13,682 bases of DNA from an uncultured Bacilli bacterium (GTDB taxonomy: Bacteria; Bacillota_I; Bacilli_A; RFN20; CAG-288), in assembly GCA_934725685.1 (NCBI GenBank), contig CAKVBX010000040.1, positions 1 through 13,682 on the forward strand, given 5' to 3'. The notes beneath the pieces are model-generated. The model did not search any database and was not told the DNA's origin. It saw only the letters and a list, made by a program, of their open reading frames with translations. Numbering within the stretch: position 1 is the first letter of the stretch; each line of letters opens with the position of its first letter. Made by a program: the position numbers and the translations under genes. Below are positions 6,669 through 13,682 of this stretch, piece by piece.

Positions 6669-6682
6669 TGTAAACGCTTTCT
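6669..6682. promoter_or_regulatory. cre-like site 1
   Basis: TGTAAACGCTTTCT matches TGWNANCGNTNWCA at 13 of 14 positions (last base differs). It lies about 80 bases upstream of the -35 box of the small membrane-protein gene, and its centre is 24 bases from a second such site. Confidence 0.45.
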
Positions 6683-6692
6683 GAAAATCTAT

Positions 6693-6706
6693 TGAAAACG
6701 ATTTCG
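6693..6706. promoter_or_regulatory. cre-like site 2
   Basis: TGAAAACGATTTCG matches TGWNANCGNTNWCA at 13 of 14 positions (last base differs). Paired with the site at 6669-6682, about two helical turns away. The position upstream of the promoter would suit activation more than blocking. Confidence 0.4.
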
Positions 6707-6760
6707 CCAACTACGTTCGTTCTTTTTCAAAAGTCCATTTCTGCCATTTGATTTTCTATC

Positions 6761-6790
6761 TTGTTTTTCCGTTTCCTTTTCGGATAGAAT
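6761..6790 (+). promoter_or_regulatory. Promoter of the small membrane-protein gene (leaderless start)
   Basis: TTGTTT (6761-6766), an 18-base spacer and TAGAAT (6785-6790). The -10 ends exactly six bases before the ATG at 6797, the same spacing as at 5691/5698, and there is no Shine-Dalgarno sequence. A leaderless mRNA is inferred. Confidence 0.55.
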
Positions 6791-6796
6791 GAAAGC

Positions 6797-7213
6797 ATGA
6801 AAAAACTGAAAAAGCTCCTGAACAACAAGTTCTTCGTCTTCGGACTGAAATCCTTTTTCTCCCTTCTCTTCGGAATGATATTTTTCCTTTGCTATTATTT
6901 CACGCATGAAAGCACTTATAGTACGTTATCTACGGGCTTTTTTGTCCCTGGCGCCGTCCTTCTTGTCGTCGCCGTCTTCTCTTTCATCAACCATCTCGGC
7001 GGAATGGATTTTCTCCATTATGCCTCCCTTACCACGGTCAGCTATCTGAAGAAAAATCCGGAAAAGCCGTTTGAAGATCTCGTCGCATATAAAGAATATA
7101 AAAATGAAAGCAGAGAATTTGAAGGACCTGTCTATCTCCCCTACGTGATTTTTGCCCTGATTTTTTTGGCACTTGCCCTGACTTTCTATCTCCTTTTCCG
7201 AAAAAGTCTCTGA
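6797..7213 (+). CDS. Small three-helix membrane protein, DUF3899-like
   Basis: A 138-residue protein with a basic N-terminus (MKKLKKLLNNK) and three predicted membrane helices at about 11-34, 44-66 and 113-134. Between helices two and three is a soluble stretch with HLGGMDFLHYAS and a charged region (about 83-110). The layout and the G-G-x-D-F motif after helix two resemble the DUF3899 family of Bacillota membrane proteins; this assignment is from memory of the pattern and is moderate. No enzymatic motif is seen. The start has no ribosome site and its ATG lies where transcription should start. The stop codon (7211-7213) is directly followed by the oppA promoter, with no terminator between, so some read-through into oppA is possible. 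Confidence 0.75.
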   Translation: MKKLKKLLNNKFFVFGLKSFFSLLFGMIFFLCYYFTHESTYSTLSTGFFVPGAVLLVVAVFSFINHLGGMDFLHYASLTTVSYLKKNPEKPFEDLVAYKEYKNESREFEGPVYLPYVIFALIFLALALTFYLLFRKSL

Positions 7214-7243
7214 TTGACAACCAATTTGCCTCCTTTTTATAAT
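7214..7243 (+). promoter_or_regulatory. Full-consensus sigma-A promoter of oppA
   Basis: TTGACA (7214-7219), an 18-base spacer and TATAAT (7238-7243), matching the consensus in all 12 box positions. The -35 starts at the base after the upstream stop codon. Transcription would start near 7250. This is the strongest promoter in the window and suggests high expression of the binding protein. Confidence 0.85.
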
Positions 7244-7252
7244 CTTCGCACT

Positions 7253-7282
7253 CTTTTCACCGCAGTGATCACAGATGAAAAG
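7253..7282 (+). promoter_or_regulatory. Hairpin at the 5' end of the oppA mRNA
   Basis: CTTTTCA (7253-7259) and TGAAAAG (7276-7282) pair perfectly around 16 bases that contain the palindrome GTGATCAC (7265-7272). It begins within a few bases of the expected transcript start and ends 16 bases before the GGAGGT ribosome site (7299-7304). It may stabilise the mRNA or be a protein-binding site. Confidence 0.45.
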
Positions 7283-7311
7283 AAATGCACACTCTTACGG
7301 AGGTAAATCAC

Positions 7312-9636
7312 ATGAAAAAAACAAAAGCAACATTCGTATCTCTTCTTTCCCTTTTAATGCTCGTCGGCTGCGGAGGCGAAACCACAGAAAGCCCGAGTGA
7401 ATCGGCAACAGAAAAGCCGACGGAAATCGTCCCTGTCGCACCGACCGATGAAAAGCCGACCTATACCGGTTCCACTTACACCGGCGACCTGAACCTTACC
7501 GGTCTTTCCGCCGCAGAAAAGCAGAATCTCCTCGGCCAGATGGAAGCCTATGCCCAGAAGAACCATCTCACCGGTATTCCGCTTTATGGTTCCGGCGGTT
7601 ACACCCTCATCAGTGAAAGAATCTCACTTCCGACATCCGGCTGTGTCGACAACTATGGTTTCGGTGTTCTCCGTGAAGGAAAAATCACCAAGAACATGGA
7701 TGCCGATCAGGAACCTGTCGAAGCCTACCGCGGTTATTACCACTCTGCCGCTGCCAGCGTTCAGAACAATCTTTCTAGCATCGACGCTTCCGATACCGGA
7801 ACTTCCGGATTGGTCAACTACATCACCTCTTCCCTTTTCAACACCAGACTGAAAAAGAACAAGGATGCGGGAAAGACCTATGATGACAGCTATGAATGGT
7901 ATGGTTCCCTCGCTCTCGATGATGCACCGGTCCCGCTCGATGAGGACTATGCCACAACCCACTCTTCCAAGAAATGGAAGATTCGTGTCAAGACCGGAAA
8001 GAACAGCGGTCTGAAGTTCAAGACCCTTTCCGACAAGTCCATCGACAATGTCAAGATTTCCTCCTTCAACGATAAGGAAGTCACCGTCGAGGACTACATC
8101 TTCGCCCTGAAGCTCATGATGACCTATTCTTACGGCAACTATTATTGGTTCCAGTATGCGGAAGACACCTCTTCCATCGTCGGAGCCGGGGATTATCTCA
8201 ACGCAACGGTAGAAGACGGTCTCACCAGCGATGCCGCCAAGGAAGCCTGGAAGAACGTCGGCTACAAGAAGCTCGACGATGAAACCATCGAAGTCGAGTT
8301 CACCTATCCGACCGACACCTTCGGTGCCATGTACCGTCTCAGCGACCACCTCTTAAGCCCGATCAACGAAGACTTCTACCGTCTTGTCACCACCCTCAGC
8401 GGTACGGCAGCCATCGACAGCGAAGGCTTCGACAATGCTCACTATGCCAAGACCGTCACCGCAGAAGCAAACGGCGGTGTCGCCCTGACTCCTGCCGATA
8501 CCACACTTTCTCTCGGTGCCTATACCATCAAGAGCTATAACACCGGAACCGGCACCGACAACCAGCTCATCTTCGTCAAGAACGAAGACTGGGTCGACAC
8601 AGTCTCCGAAAAGGCCGAAACCGGTTATGACATCTATCAGATTCCCGGCATTGTCGTGAACATCAACGCTGCCATGAAGCAGGATCCGATGGCCAACTAT
8701 AAGAACTTCAAAGCCGGTAAGACCGACACCTCCTCCATTCCTTCTGCCGCCCAGCAGGATGAAGCCGGCGACAAACCTTACAAATACTTCGAAAAAGGTG
8801 ACTCTGTCTGGAAACTCCAGGTCAACTCCCTCAATCAGGCCGAATGGGAGAACATCTTCAAGAAGGATGGCGAAGTCTATTCCGATTATCAGACAGAAAA
8901 CGAAGTCGACTATTATCAGTGCAAACCGATCATGAGCAACGACAACTTCGTCAACGGCGTCTACACTGCTATCAACAGAGTTGAACTCGCAAACCTCGTC
9001 GGTGCCGATGTCGGCGATTCCTTCTTCTCCGACCTCTATGAAATCGATCCAATCAACCACGTCTCCTATAACAGCACTGAGGCCCATAAAGAGGCAATGA
9101 AGAACTACTATCCGGATTCTCACGGATACAACCTCGAAGCTGCCCAGCAGCTCTTCTCCAAGGCCATCGATGAGGAAGTCTCTCTCGGCCACTACAAAGC
9201 CGGTACCAAAGAGAACCCGACGGTCATCTCCGTCCAGATTGCCTACCAGGCCGAATCCCAGATTTCCGAAGAAGGTTCCGCCATCCAGGGTTATATCGAA
9301 AACGCCTTCAATGCCGTCGCACTCGACAAGGGCTTCAAGCTCTCCATTGAGAACTATGCTCCGGCAGAGTGGTCCGATATCTATTACAACATGACCTTAG
9401 TCGGTAAATTCGATTTCGCCTTCGCCTCCATCTCCGGCTCCACCCTCGATCCGCTCAACTTCATGAACACCCTCTGCTCCAACTCCCGTTCTACCTTCAC
9501 CCTCTCCTGGGGCGCTCACACCAACTGGGTCACCGGCGATATCGTCTACGACGGAAACGCCTATTCCTATGACGCCATCTACGAGGCCCTCGTCCTCGGC
9601 GATGCCGAAATCGTCAACGGCGAACTCGTCTACTAA
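7312..9636 (+). CDS. oppA: Oligopeptide ABC transporter substrate-binding lipoprotein, OppA-type
   Basis: A 774-residue extracellular lipoprotein that would capture peptides for the permease encoded downstream. It has a signal peptide with lipobox LVGC (Cys20), then a Ser/Thr/Glu/Pro linker to about residue 50. The rest fits the SBP_bac_5 family of peptide-binding proteins: an early Y-G-x-G-x-Y segment, a central region with V-T-V-E-D-Y-I-F-A-L-K, and late segments with SYNSTEAHKEAM and DFAFASISGSTLDPLNF. It is long for the family, usually 530-600 residues. The start at 7312 is chosen because GGAGGT lies seven bases upstream and the signal peptide begins there; an in-frame ATG at 7285 lacks this. 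The gene has its own full-consensus promoter and is separated from oppB by a terminator-like repeat, as expected for a component needed in excess over the permease. Peptide specificity cannot be read from the sequence. Confidence 0.9.
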   Translation: MKKTKATFVSLLSLLMLVGCGGETTESPSESATEKPTEIVPVAPTDEKPTYTGSTYTGDLNLTGLSAAEKQNLLGQMEAYAQKNHLTGIPLYGSGGYTLISERISLPTSGCVDNYGFGVLREGKITKNMDADQEPVEAYRGYYHSAAASVQNNLSSIDASDTGTSGLVNYITSSLFNTRLKKNKDAGKTYDDSYEWYGSLALDDAPVPLDEDYATTHSSKKWKIRVKTGKNSGLKFKTLSDKSIDNVKISSFNDKEVTVEDYIFALKLMMTYSYGNYYWFQYAEDTSSIVGAGDYLNATVEDGLTSDAAKEAWKNVGYKKLDDETIEVEFTYPTDTFGAMYRLSDHLLSPINEDFYRLVTTLSGTAAIDSEGFDNAHYAKTVTAEANGGVALTPADTTLSLGAYTIKSYNTGTGTDNQLIFVKNEDWVDTVSEKAETGYDIYQIPGIVVNINAAMKQDPMANYKNFKAGKTDTSSIPSAAQQDEAGDKPYKYFEKGDSVWKLQVNSLNQAEWENIFKKDGEVYSDYQTENEVDYYQCKPIMSNDNFVNGVYTAINRVELANLVGADVGDSFFSDLYEIDPINHVSYNSTEAHKEAMKNYYPDSHGYNLEAAQQLFSKAIDEEVSLGHYKAGTKENPTVISVQIAYQAESQISEEGSAIQGYIENAFNAVALDKGFKLSIENYAPAEWSDIYYNMTLVGKFDFAFASISGSTLDPLNFMNTLCSNSRSTFTLSWGAHTNWVTGDIVYDGNAYSYDAIYEALVLGDAEIVNGELVY

Positions 9637-9651
9637 TCCACCCGTTTTCTT

Positions 9652-9691
9652 GACAAAAGAATGAACTGACCTGTCAGTTCATTCTTTTGTC
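9652..9691 (+). terminator. 19-bp perfect inverted repeat between oppA and oppB
   Basis: GACAAAAGAATGAACTGAC (9652-9670) and its exact reverse complement (9673-9691) are separated by two bases. The A tract on the left arm and TTCTTTTGT on the right make it terminator-like in both directions. Within the operon it probably ends most oppA transcripts or protects their 3' end, so that more OppA than permease is made. Confidence 0.75.
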
Positions 9692-9714
9692 TCATATTGT
9701 GTCTATGTTATTAT
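9687..9714 (+). promoter_or_regulatory. Possible internal promoter for oppBCD
   Basis: TTGTCT (9687-9692), 16 bases, TATTAT (9709-9714): 4/6 and 5/6 matches. Its -35 overlaps the right arm of the inverted repeat. It would give the permease genes a weaker promoter of their own. The oppB ribosome site AAAGGAG is at 9727-9733. Confidence 0.4.
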
Positions 9715-9739
9715 TTATTTATCAAGAAAGGAGTGCAGA

Positions 9740-10771
9740 ATGACAAAATATATCATCAAGCGAGTCCTTCTCGCCATCGTGACCCTATTTCTCATCCTGT
9801 CCCTGACATTCATTCTGATTCAGCTATTACCGTTTGAGAAGCCAGTCGGAACGAGTGCTCAGCAGATTGCCTATTATTCCAAACAGGCAACCTTAGGATA
9901 TCTTGTCCAGACTTCGACCCTGAACGAAAAGCTCGGGACGCCGCTCTACACCGCTACCATCGGCGATACTGTCTACTATTTCTACAAAGCTCCAATCATG
10001 GGCCAGTACTTCTCGTGGCTAAGCAACATCTTCACGAAGTGGGATTGGGGTATCAGCAAATCCGTCGAACCCAATGTCCCGGTCATGGAAATCATCATGA
10101 AGGGTCTTCCCGTCACCATCGAGGTCAATGTCATCTCTGTCATCCTTTCCGTGCCTCTCGGTATCGGTCTTGGCATCTGGGCCGCATTGAAGAAGAACAA
10201 GCCGACCGATCACATCATCTCGACGCTCATCATGATCTTCATTTCGGTCCCAAGCTTTGTCATCATTACATTCCTCATCCTTACATTCGGTTATATGTGG
10301 AAGATTCTTCCCACAGAATGGGCAAAGGACACTTCACCACTTTCAACAAAAGTTGCTGCTTTTGTCATCCCGGTCATCTCCCTCTCTTTCTCCAGTATCT
10401 GCGGATACTGCCGCTTCACAAGAGCGGAACTCTGCGATGTCCTTTCCTCCGATTATCTGCTTTTAGCGAGAACCAAGGGTCTCACCAAGAAGCAGTCTGT
10501 CATGCGTCACGCCTTACGCAATGCCATGGTTCCGATTCTTCCTTCCATCCTCGCGGAGGTGGTCGGTATTCTCTCCGGTTCCATGATTCTCGAGACACTT
10601 TATAACATCCCGGGTATCGGAAAGCTCTTCTTCGAAGCGCTGACTGCAAAAGACTACAACCTCCTGATGGCGGATATGTCGCTGTTCACTTCCATCGGAT
10701 TGGCCGCAGGCATCATCCTCGACCTCTCTTATGGTTTCCTGGATCCTCGGATCAGAATGGGGGAAAAGTAA
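9740..10771 (+). CDS. oppB: Oligopeptide ABC transporter permease, OppB-type
   Basis: A 343-residue inner-membrane permease that forms half of the peptide channel. It has the OppB plan: TM1 at about 8-31 preceded by KYIIKR, an extracytoplasmic stretch, then a five-helix BPD_transp_1 core from about 120 to 335. The EAA loop that contacts the ATPases is SSDYLLLARTKGLTKKQSVMRHALRNAMVP (about 236-265), shown by ARTKGL and the H-A-L-R-N-A-M sequence. The end, GFLDPRIRMGEK, is typical, like the YxxxDPRIR tail of the family. It is slightly longer than usual (305-320) because the first external segment is longer (about 31-95). AAAGGAG lies six bases upstream of the start. oppC starts one base after the stop codon, so the two are co-translated. 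Confidence 0.94.
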   Translation: MTKYIIKRVLLAIVTLFLILSLTFILIQLLPFEKPVGTSAQQIAYYSKQATLGYLVQTSTLNEKLGTPLYTATIGDTVYYFYKAPIMGQYFSWLSNIFTKWDWGISKSVEPNVPVMEIIMKGLPVTIEVNVISVILSVPLGIGLGIWAALKKNKPTDHIISTLIMIFISVPSFVIITFLILTFGYMWKILPTEWAKDTSPLSTKVAAFVIPVISLSFSSICGYCRFTRAELCDVLSSDYLLLARTKGLTKKQSVMRHALRNAMVPILPSILAEVVGILSGSMILETLYNIPGIGKLFFEALTAKDYNLLMADMSLFTSIGLAAGIILDLSYGFLDPRIRMGEK

Positions 10772-10772
10772 T

Positions 10773-12632
10773 ATGGAAAAATATACCTATCTCGATTCTT
10801 CCGGCAAGGAACACATCGTCGACCTCGATGAATCCTCCTTCGGTTTCGCCCAGAAGGACGAAAAGCTCACGGATGTCAAGTTCAAGGAGAAGCCGGTCAC
10901 CTTCACCCGCGATGCCCTCATCCGTTTCTGCAAGAACAAATCCTCCATCGTCGCCACCGTCATCCTCGGTGCCATCATTCTCCTCTCTCTCATTCTTCCT
11001 TTCGCCCTTCCCTTTGATGTCTCCGTCGCCCATCCGGACGAAACCTATCTCGCTCCGAAGCTCTTCAAGGCAGGTACCGGCTTCTTCGACGGCACGAAGA
11101 AATATACTGATGTCGTCTATGACGAAACGACCGGTTATCCGAGCGCTTCCACCAATCTCGACAATGGTTCAATCCTGATGGATACGATGAAAGTCTACGA
11201 AGGCAAAACCAATATCGCCTACTCCTTCTCCAAAGGCGGTTACGTCCAGATTGGCAACACCTCCGAAGAAAGCGAAGCCTTCTTAGAGACCCCTTCCTTC
11301 CAAGTCGATTCCCTCCCCGGTCTCACCTTAACCTATACGGTGGAGACCGGCCTTGACGACAACGACTTCGACTATTCCGCCTATGATCTTCTTCTTTGCT
11401 ATTCCGAAGGCGAAGAGACCAAACAAATCGAAGTGAAGAAGGATTCCACCGAATATGGTGAAGTCAGCGTGAACCTCAGTGATTATCTCACGGAGGTTCC
11501 CTCCGCACTCTCCGTCCGTATCTCGGTCCGTCCGATCGAGAACACGGCCAAAGCCGTCTATGTCAAGGATATTGTCCTTAAGAATTCGGAAAAGACCTTC
11601 TATGAAATGACGGATGCCTCCAAGGCCATCTACCAGAAGAAACTTTCCCTCGTCGGAAGCGATGTTTCTCTCTTCGCCGCCTCCATCATGTACTGTTCCT
11701 TCTCCTATGACACCTACAACGCCAAATACGGAGACCGCACCATGACCATCGGCGAGACCCAGATGAAGGATTACATCAATAAGGGCTATCTCAGCTATGA
11801 CTTCAACGTCGGTCCTTCCTCGCTCAAGATTCTCGACGAGAAGCACTGCCCGATCAAGTCGGTCGACCGACAGGTCAAGAGCGACGGCCTCATCTCCGTC
11901 ATCAACCTCGAATGCACGGTCACCTACTACAAATATCTCGGCTACACCAAGATGCCGGTCCACCTCTTCGGCACCGACCATCTCGGAAAAGACATGCTAA
12001 AGTATGTCGCCGAAGGAACGAGGAACTCACTCGCCATCGGTGTGCTCATCGCCTTCATCACGTTCCTCTTCGGTCTTGTCTACGGCGCCATCGAAGGCTA
12101 CTTCGGCGGAACTGTAGACCTCATCATGGAACGCATCGTCGATATCTTAGGGTACATCCCTTGGATTGTCGTCGTCACGCTCTGTGTCCTCCATCTCGGA
12201 CAGGGCTTCGGTGTCTTCATCCTCGCCATGTGTCTCACCGGATGGATTTCCACCTCCTCAATCACCAGAACCCAGTTCTACCGATTCAAGAAGCGGGAAT
12301 ATGTCTTGGCCTCGCGAAGTCTCGGTGCCAAGGATACCAGGCTCATCTTCACCCACATCCTACCCAACTCCTTAGGAACCATCGTCACCTCTTCCGTTCT
12401 GATGATTCCCTCCGTCATCTTCTCCGAAGCGAGTATCTCTTATCTCGGCATCGGTCTGAAGGGACTCTCTTCTCTTGGCGTCATCCTGAGCGACAACCAG
12501 CGCTTCATCAACACCTATCCCTATCTCCTTGTCTTCCCCTCCGTCGTCCTCGCCCTTATGATGATCTGCTTCAACCTCTTCGGCAACGGCTTGCGTGATG
12601 CCCTGAACCCCTCCCTGAAAGGAAGTGACTGA
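10773..12632 (+). CDS. oppC: OppC-type permease with a large extracytoplasmic insertion
   Basis: A 619-residue permease, about twice the usual 290-350. The N-terminal 58 residues are cytoplasmic, TM1 is about 59-81, and the normal core starts at HLFGTDHLGKDML (397-409) with five further helices to about 605. The EAA loop (EYVLASRSLGAKDTRLIFTH, 509-528) is well conserved, so the transport function should be intact. The extra 300 residues (about 85-395) sit where OppC proteins normally have a short external loop. They are rich in alternating beta-type sequence, for example IAYSFSKGGYVQIG (148-161) and LPGLTLTYTV (181-190), suggesting a beta-sandwich followed by an alpha/beta segment. The insert lies between TM1 and TM2 and should face outside, near docked OppA. 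The start at 10773 rather than 10731 avoids overlapping oppB by 41 bases. Confidence 0.92.
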   Translation: MEKYTYLDSSGKEHIVDLDESSFGFAQKDEKLTDVKFKEKPVTFTRDALIRFCKNKSSIVATVILGAIILLSLILPFALPFDVSVAHPDETYLAPKLFKAGTGFFDGTKKYTDVVYDETTGYPSASTNLDNGSILMDTMKVYEGKTNIAYSFSKGGYVQIGNTSEESEAFLETPSFQVDSLPGLTLTYTVETGLDDNDFDYSAYDLLLCYSEGEETKQIEVKKDSTEYGEVSVNLSDYLTEVPSALSVRISVRPIENTAKAVYVKDIVLKNSEKTFYEMTDASKAIYQKKLSLVGSDVSLFAASIMYCSFSYDTYNAKYGDRTMTIGETQMKDYINKGYLSYDFNVGPSSLKILDEKHCPIKSVDRQVKSDGLISVINLECTVTYYKYLGYTKMPVHLFGTDHLGKDMLKYVAEGTRNSLAIGVLIAFITFLFGLVYGAIEGYFGGTVDLIMERIVDILGYIPWIVVVTLCVLHLGQGFGVFILAMCLTGWISTSSITRTQFYRFKKREYVLASRSLGAKDTRLIFTHILPNSLGTIVTSSVLMIPSVIFSEASISYLGIGLKGLSSLGVILSDNQRFINTYPYLLVFPSVVLALMMICFNLFGNGLRDALNPSLKGSD

Positions 12633-12633
12633 T

Positions 12634-13682
12634 ATGGAAAACAAGAAAATACTGTCCGTGAATAATCTCCGTGTCTCGTTCAAGACGGATCACGGAATCG
12701 TCCATGCCGTCCGCGGCGTCTCCTTCGACCTTTACAAGGGGGAAACGCTCTGCATCGTCGGTGAGTCTGGAAGCGGCAAATCCGTCACTTCCAAGACCAT
12801 TATGGGAATCCTCGGCGCCTCCGCACGAATCGAAGAGGGAAGTATCCTCTTCGAAGGCGAGGATCTCACCAAGGTCTCCGAAGAAGAGTTCCACAATATT
12901 CGCGGAAAGAAAATCGGCATGATTTTCCAGGATCCGCTCTCCTCCCTCAATCCGATTATGAGAATCGGAAAGCAGATCACGGAGAGTATGCTGATCAACC
13001 GCAATATTCTCGACAGGGAATACGAGAAACGGATTCAGAAGGAACTCGTCGCCTATAAGAATCTGCAGTCGAGAAGACAGAACGAAAAAGAAAAGACTTA
13101 TGCCAAAGAGGAGTTCTTCCTCTCCGACAGCAAGAAGAAGTTAGAAGATACGCTCTATGACATGAAGAATGCCTCCCGAAAGGAAAAGGAGGCCGCCAAG
13201 AAGGAACTTCAGGCAAAGACCAAAGAAGAGTATCAGAAGATCAGAAAAGAAGGAAAGGAAAGAAGAAAGGAAATCGACCGAGAATACAAGGCCGAGCTTC
13301 CCGCCCTGAAGGACGCCCTGAAAGAAAGCAAGAAGAAAGCGAAGAAAGAAGTCGATGAACTCTATCGCACTTTGAAAGAAGATCGGGATACCCGCTTAGC
13401 CTCTCTCAAAGTGAAAAAGGAGATGTTATCTCCGGAAAGTTACCCGGAGGAGAAGTATCTCGCCGAGAAGAAAGCAATTGAGGAAGACTTCATCTCCAAG
13501 ACGAGAATCACCAAGAAGATGGCCAAGGAGAAAGCACTCGAAATCATGAAGGAAGTCGGCATCCCGCAGCCAGAACAGCGTTTCAAGCAGTATCCGTTCG
13601 AGTTCTCCGGCGGTATGAGACAGCGTATCGTCATCGCCATCGCCCTGACGGCCAACCCGGATGTCCTCATCTGCGATGAGCC
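12634..13682 (+). CDS. oppD: OppD-type ATPase with a long charged coiled-coil insertion (right end cut off)
   Basis: The first 349 residues of the ABC ATPase of the transporter; the gene continues past the window. Visible motifs are Walker A GESGSGKS (43-50), the Q-loop FQDP (Q99), the signature FSGGMRQR (324-331) and Walker B DVLICDEP at the edge. In normal OppD the signature lies about 55-60 residues after the Q-loop; here it lies about 225 after. The insert (about 125-290) is nearly all Lys, Glu, Arg, Asp and Ala with regular Leu, Tyr and Ile, predicted to be long helices or a coiled coil, for example KKELQAKTKEEYQKIRKEGK (189-208). The normal helical domain resumes at MAKEKALEIMKEVGIPQPEQ (296-315). 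Because motifs are intact on both sides and the frame is open, this is a true insertion and not a sequencing error. AAAGGA (12618-12623) is ten bases upstream. Mycoplasma Opp ATPases also carry inserts, so there is precedent. Confidence 0.93.
   Translation, partial: MENKKILSVNNLRVSFKTDHGIVHAVRGVSFDLYKGETLCIVGESGSGKSVTSKTIMGILGASARIEEGSILFEGEDLTKVSEEEFHNIRGKKIGMIFQDPLSSLNPIMRIGKQITESMLINRNILDREYEKRIQKELVAYKNLQSRRQNEKEKTYAKEEFFLSDSKKKLEDTLYDMKNASRKEKEAAKKELQAKTKEEYQKIRKEGKERRKEIDREYKAELPALKDALKESKKKAKKEVDELYRTLKEDRDTRLASLKVKKEMLSPESYPEEKYLAEKKAIEEDFISKTRITKKMAKEKALEIMKEVGIPQPEQRFKQYPFEFSGGMRQRIVIAIALTANPDVLICDE

Noticed and set aside
7285..7311. Upstream start adding nine residues to OppA
   Set aside because: The later ATG at 7312 has GGAGGT at ideal spacing and begins a standard lipoprotein signal peptide (MKKTK).
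8353..9192. A long minus-strand open frame opposite oppA
   Set aside because: The same codon-usage effect; no ribosome site and no recognisable protein features, while oppA is strongly supported.
9650..9655. TTGACA as a -35 box for oppB
   Set aside because: It is part of the inverted repeat and no -10-like sequence lies 16-18 bases downstream.
10731..10772. Upstream start for OppC overlapping oppB
   Set aside because: It would overlap the conserved OppB tail in another frame. The ATG at 10773, one base after the oppB stop, is simpler.
12634..13682. OppD insert as a frameshift or assembly artefact
   Set aside because: The frame is open throughout, codon usage matches the neighbours, and conserved ABC motifs are in the same frame on both sides.
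1..13682. Mycoplasma-type code, CRISPR, tRNA, rRNA, insertion sequence or prophage genes
   Set aside because: TGA ends several genes and TGG is used for Trp. No regularly spaced repeats, cloverleaf-like sequence, transposase motifs or terminal inverted repeats were seen by eye.

Overview
The window looks like a chromosomal segment of a medium-GC member of the Bacillota, probably an Erysipelotrichia- or Mollicutes-related gut lineage. Genes sit near 50% GC with a strong preference for C-ending codons, while gaps are very AT-rich. There are good Shine-Dalgarno sites, sigma-A-type promoters, a CcpA-type cre site, a Bacillota-type RecU and several Gram-positive lipoproteins. TGA is used as a stop (4901-4903, 7211-7213, 12630-12632), so the code is standard and not the Mycoplasma one. 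The lineage is inference; there is no rRNA marker.

Layout. (1) 1-892, minus strand: the N-terminal 297 residues of a secreted lipoprotein that runs off the left edge. (2) 893-1395: a 500-base AT-rich divergent control region with a promoter for each side, two dyads and a consensus cre site. (3) 1396-3591: a large Ig-like-domain lipoprotein, apparently related to the first, followed by a terminator. (4) 3697-5544: a tight three-gene operon of a MarR-family regulator, a DEDDh 3'-5' exonuclease and the Holliday-junction resolvase RecU, ending in a strong terminator. (5) 5698-6552: a PF13350-type tyrosine phosphatase that appears to be leaderless, under a promoter whose -10 box lies inside a perfect 17-bp palindrome. 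(6) 6553-6796: a terminator and two cre-like sites. (7) 6797-7213: a small three-helix membrane protein, also apparently leaderless. (8) 7214 to the right edge: an oligopeptide ABC transporter, oppA-oppB-oppC-oppD, with a full-consensus promoter before oppA and a 19-bp perfect inverted repeat between oppA and oppB.

The most unusual part is the transporter. OppA is oversized (774 residues). OppC carries about 300 extra residues between its first membrane helix and the conserved transport core, predicted to lie outside the cell. OppD carries a roughly 165-residue charged, probably coiled-coil insert between the Q-loop and the ABC signature, predicted to lie in the cytoplasm. The machine is therefore enlarged on both faces of the membrane while its catalytic motifs are intact. 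The second theme is regulation: several promoters overlap dyads, and two adjacent single-gene units start their ATG exactly where transcription should begin.
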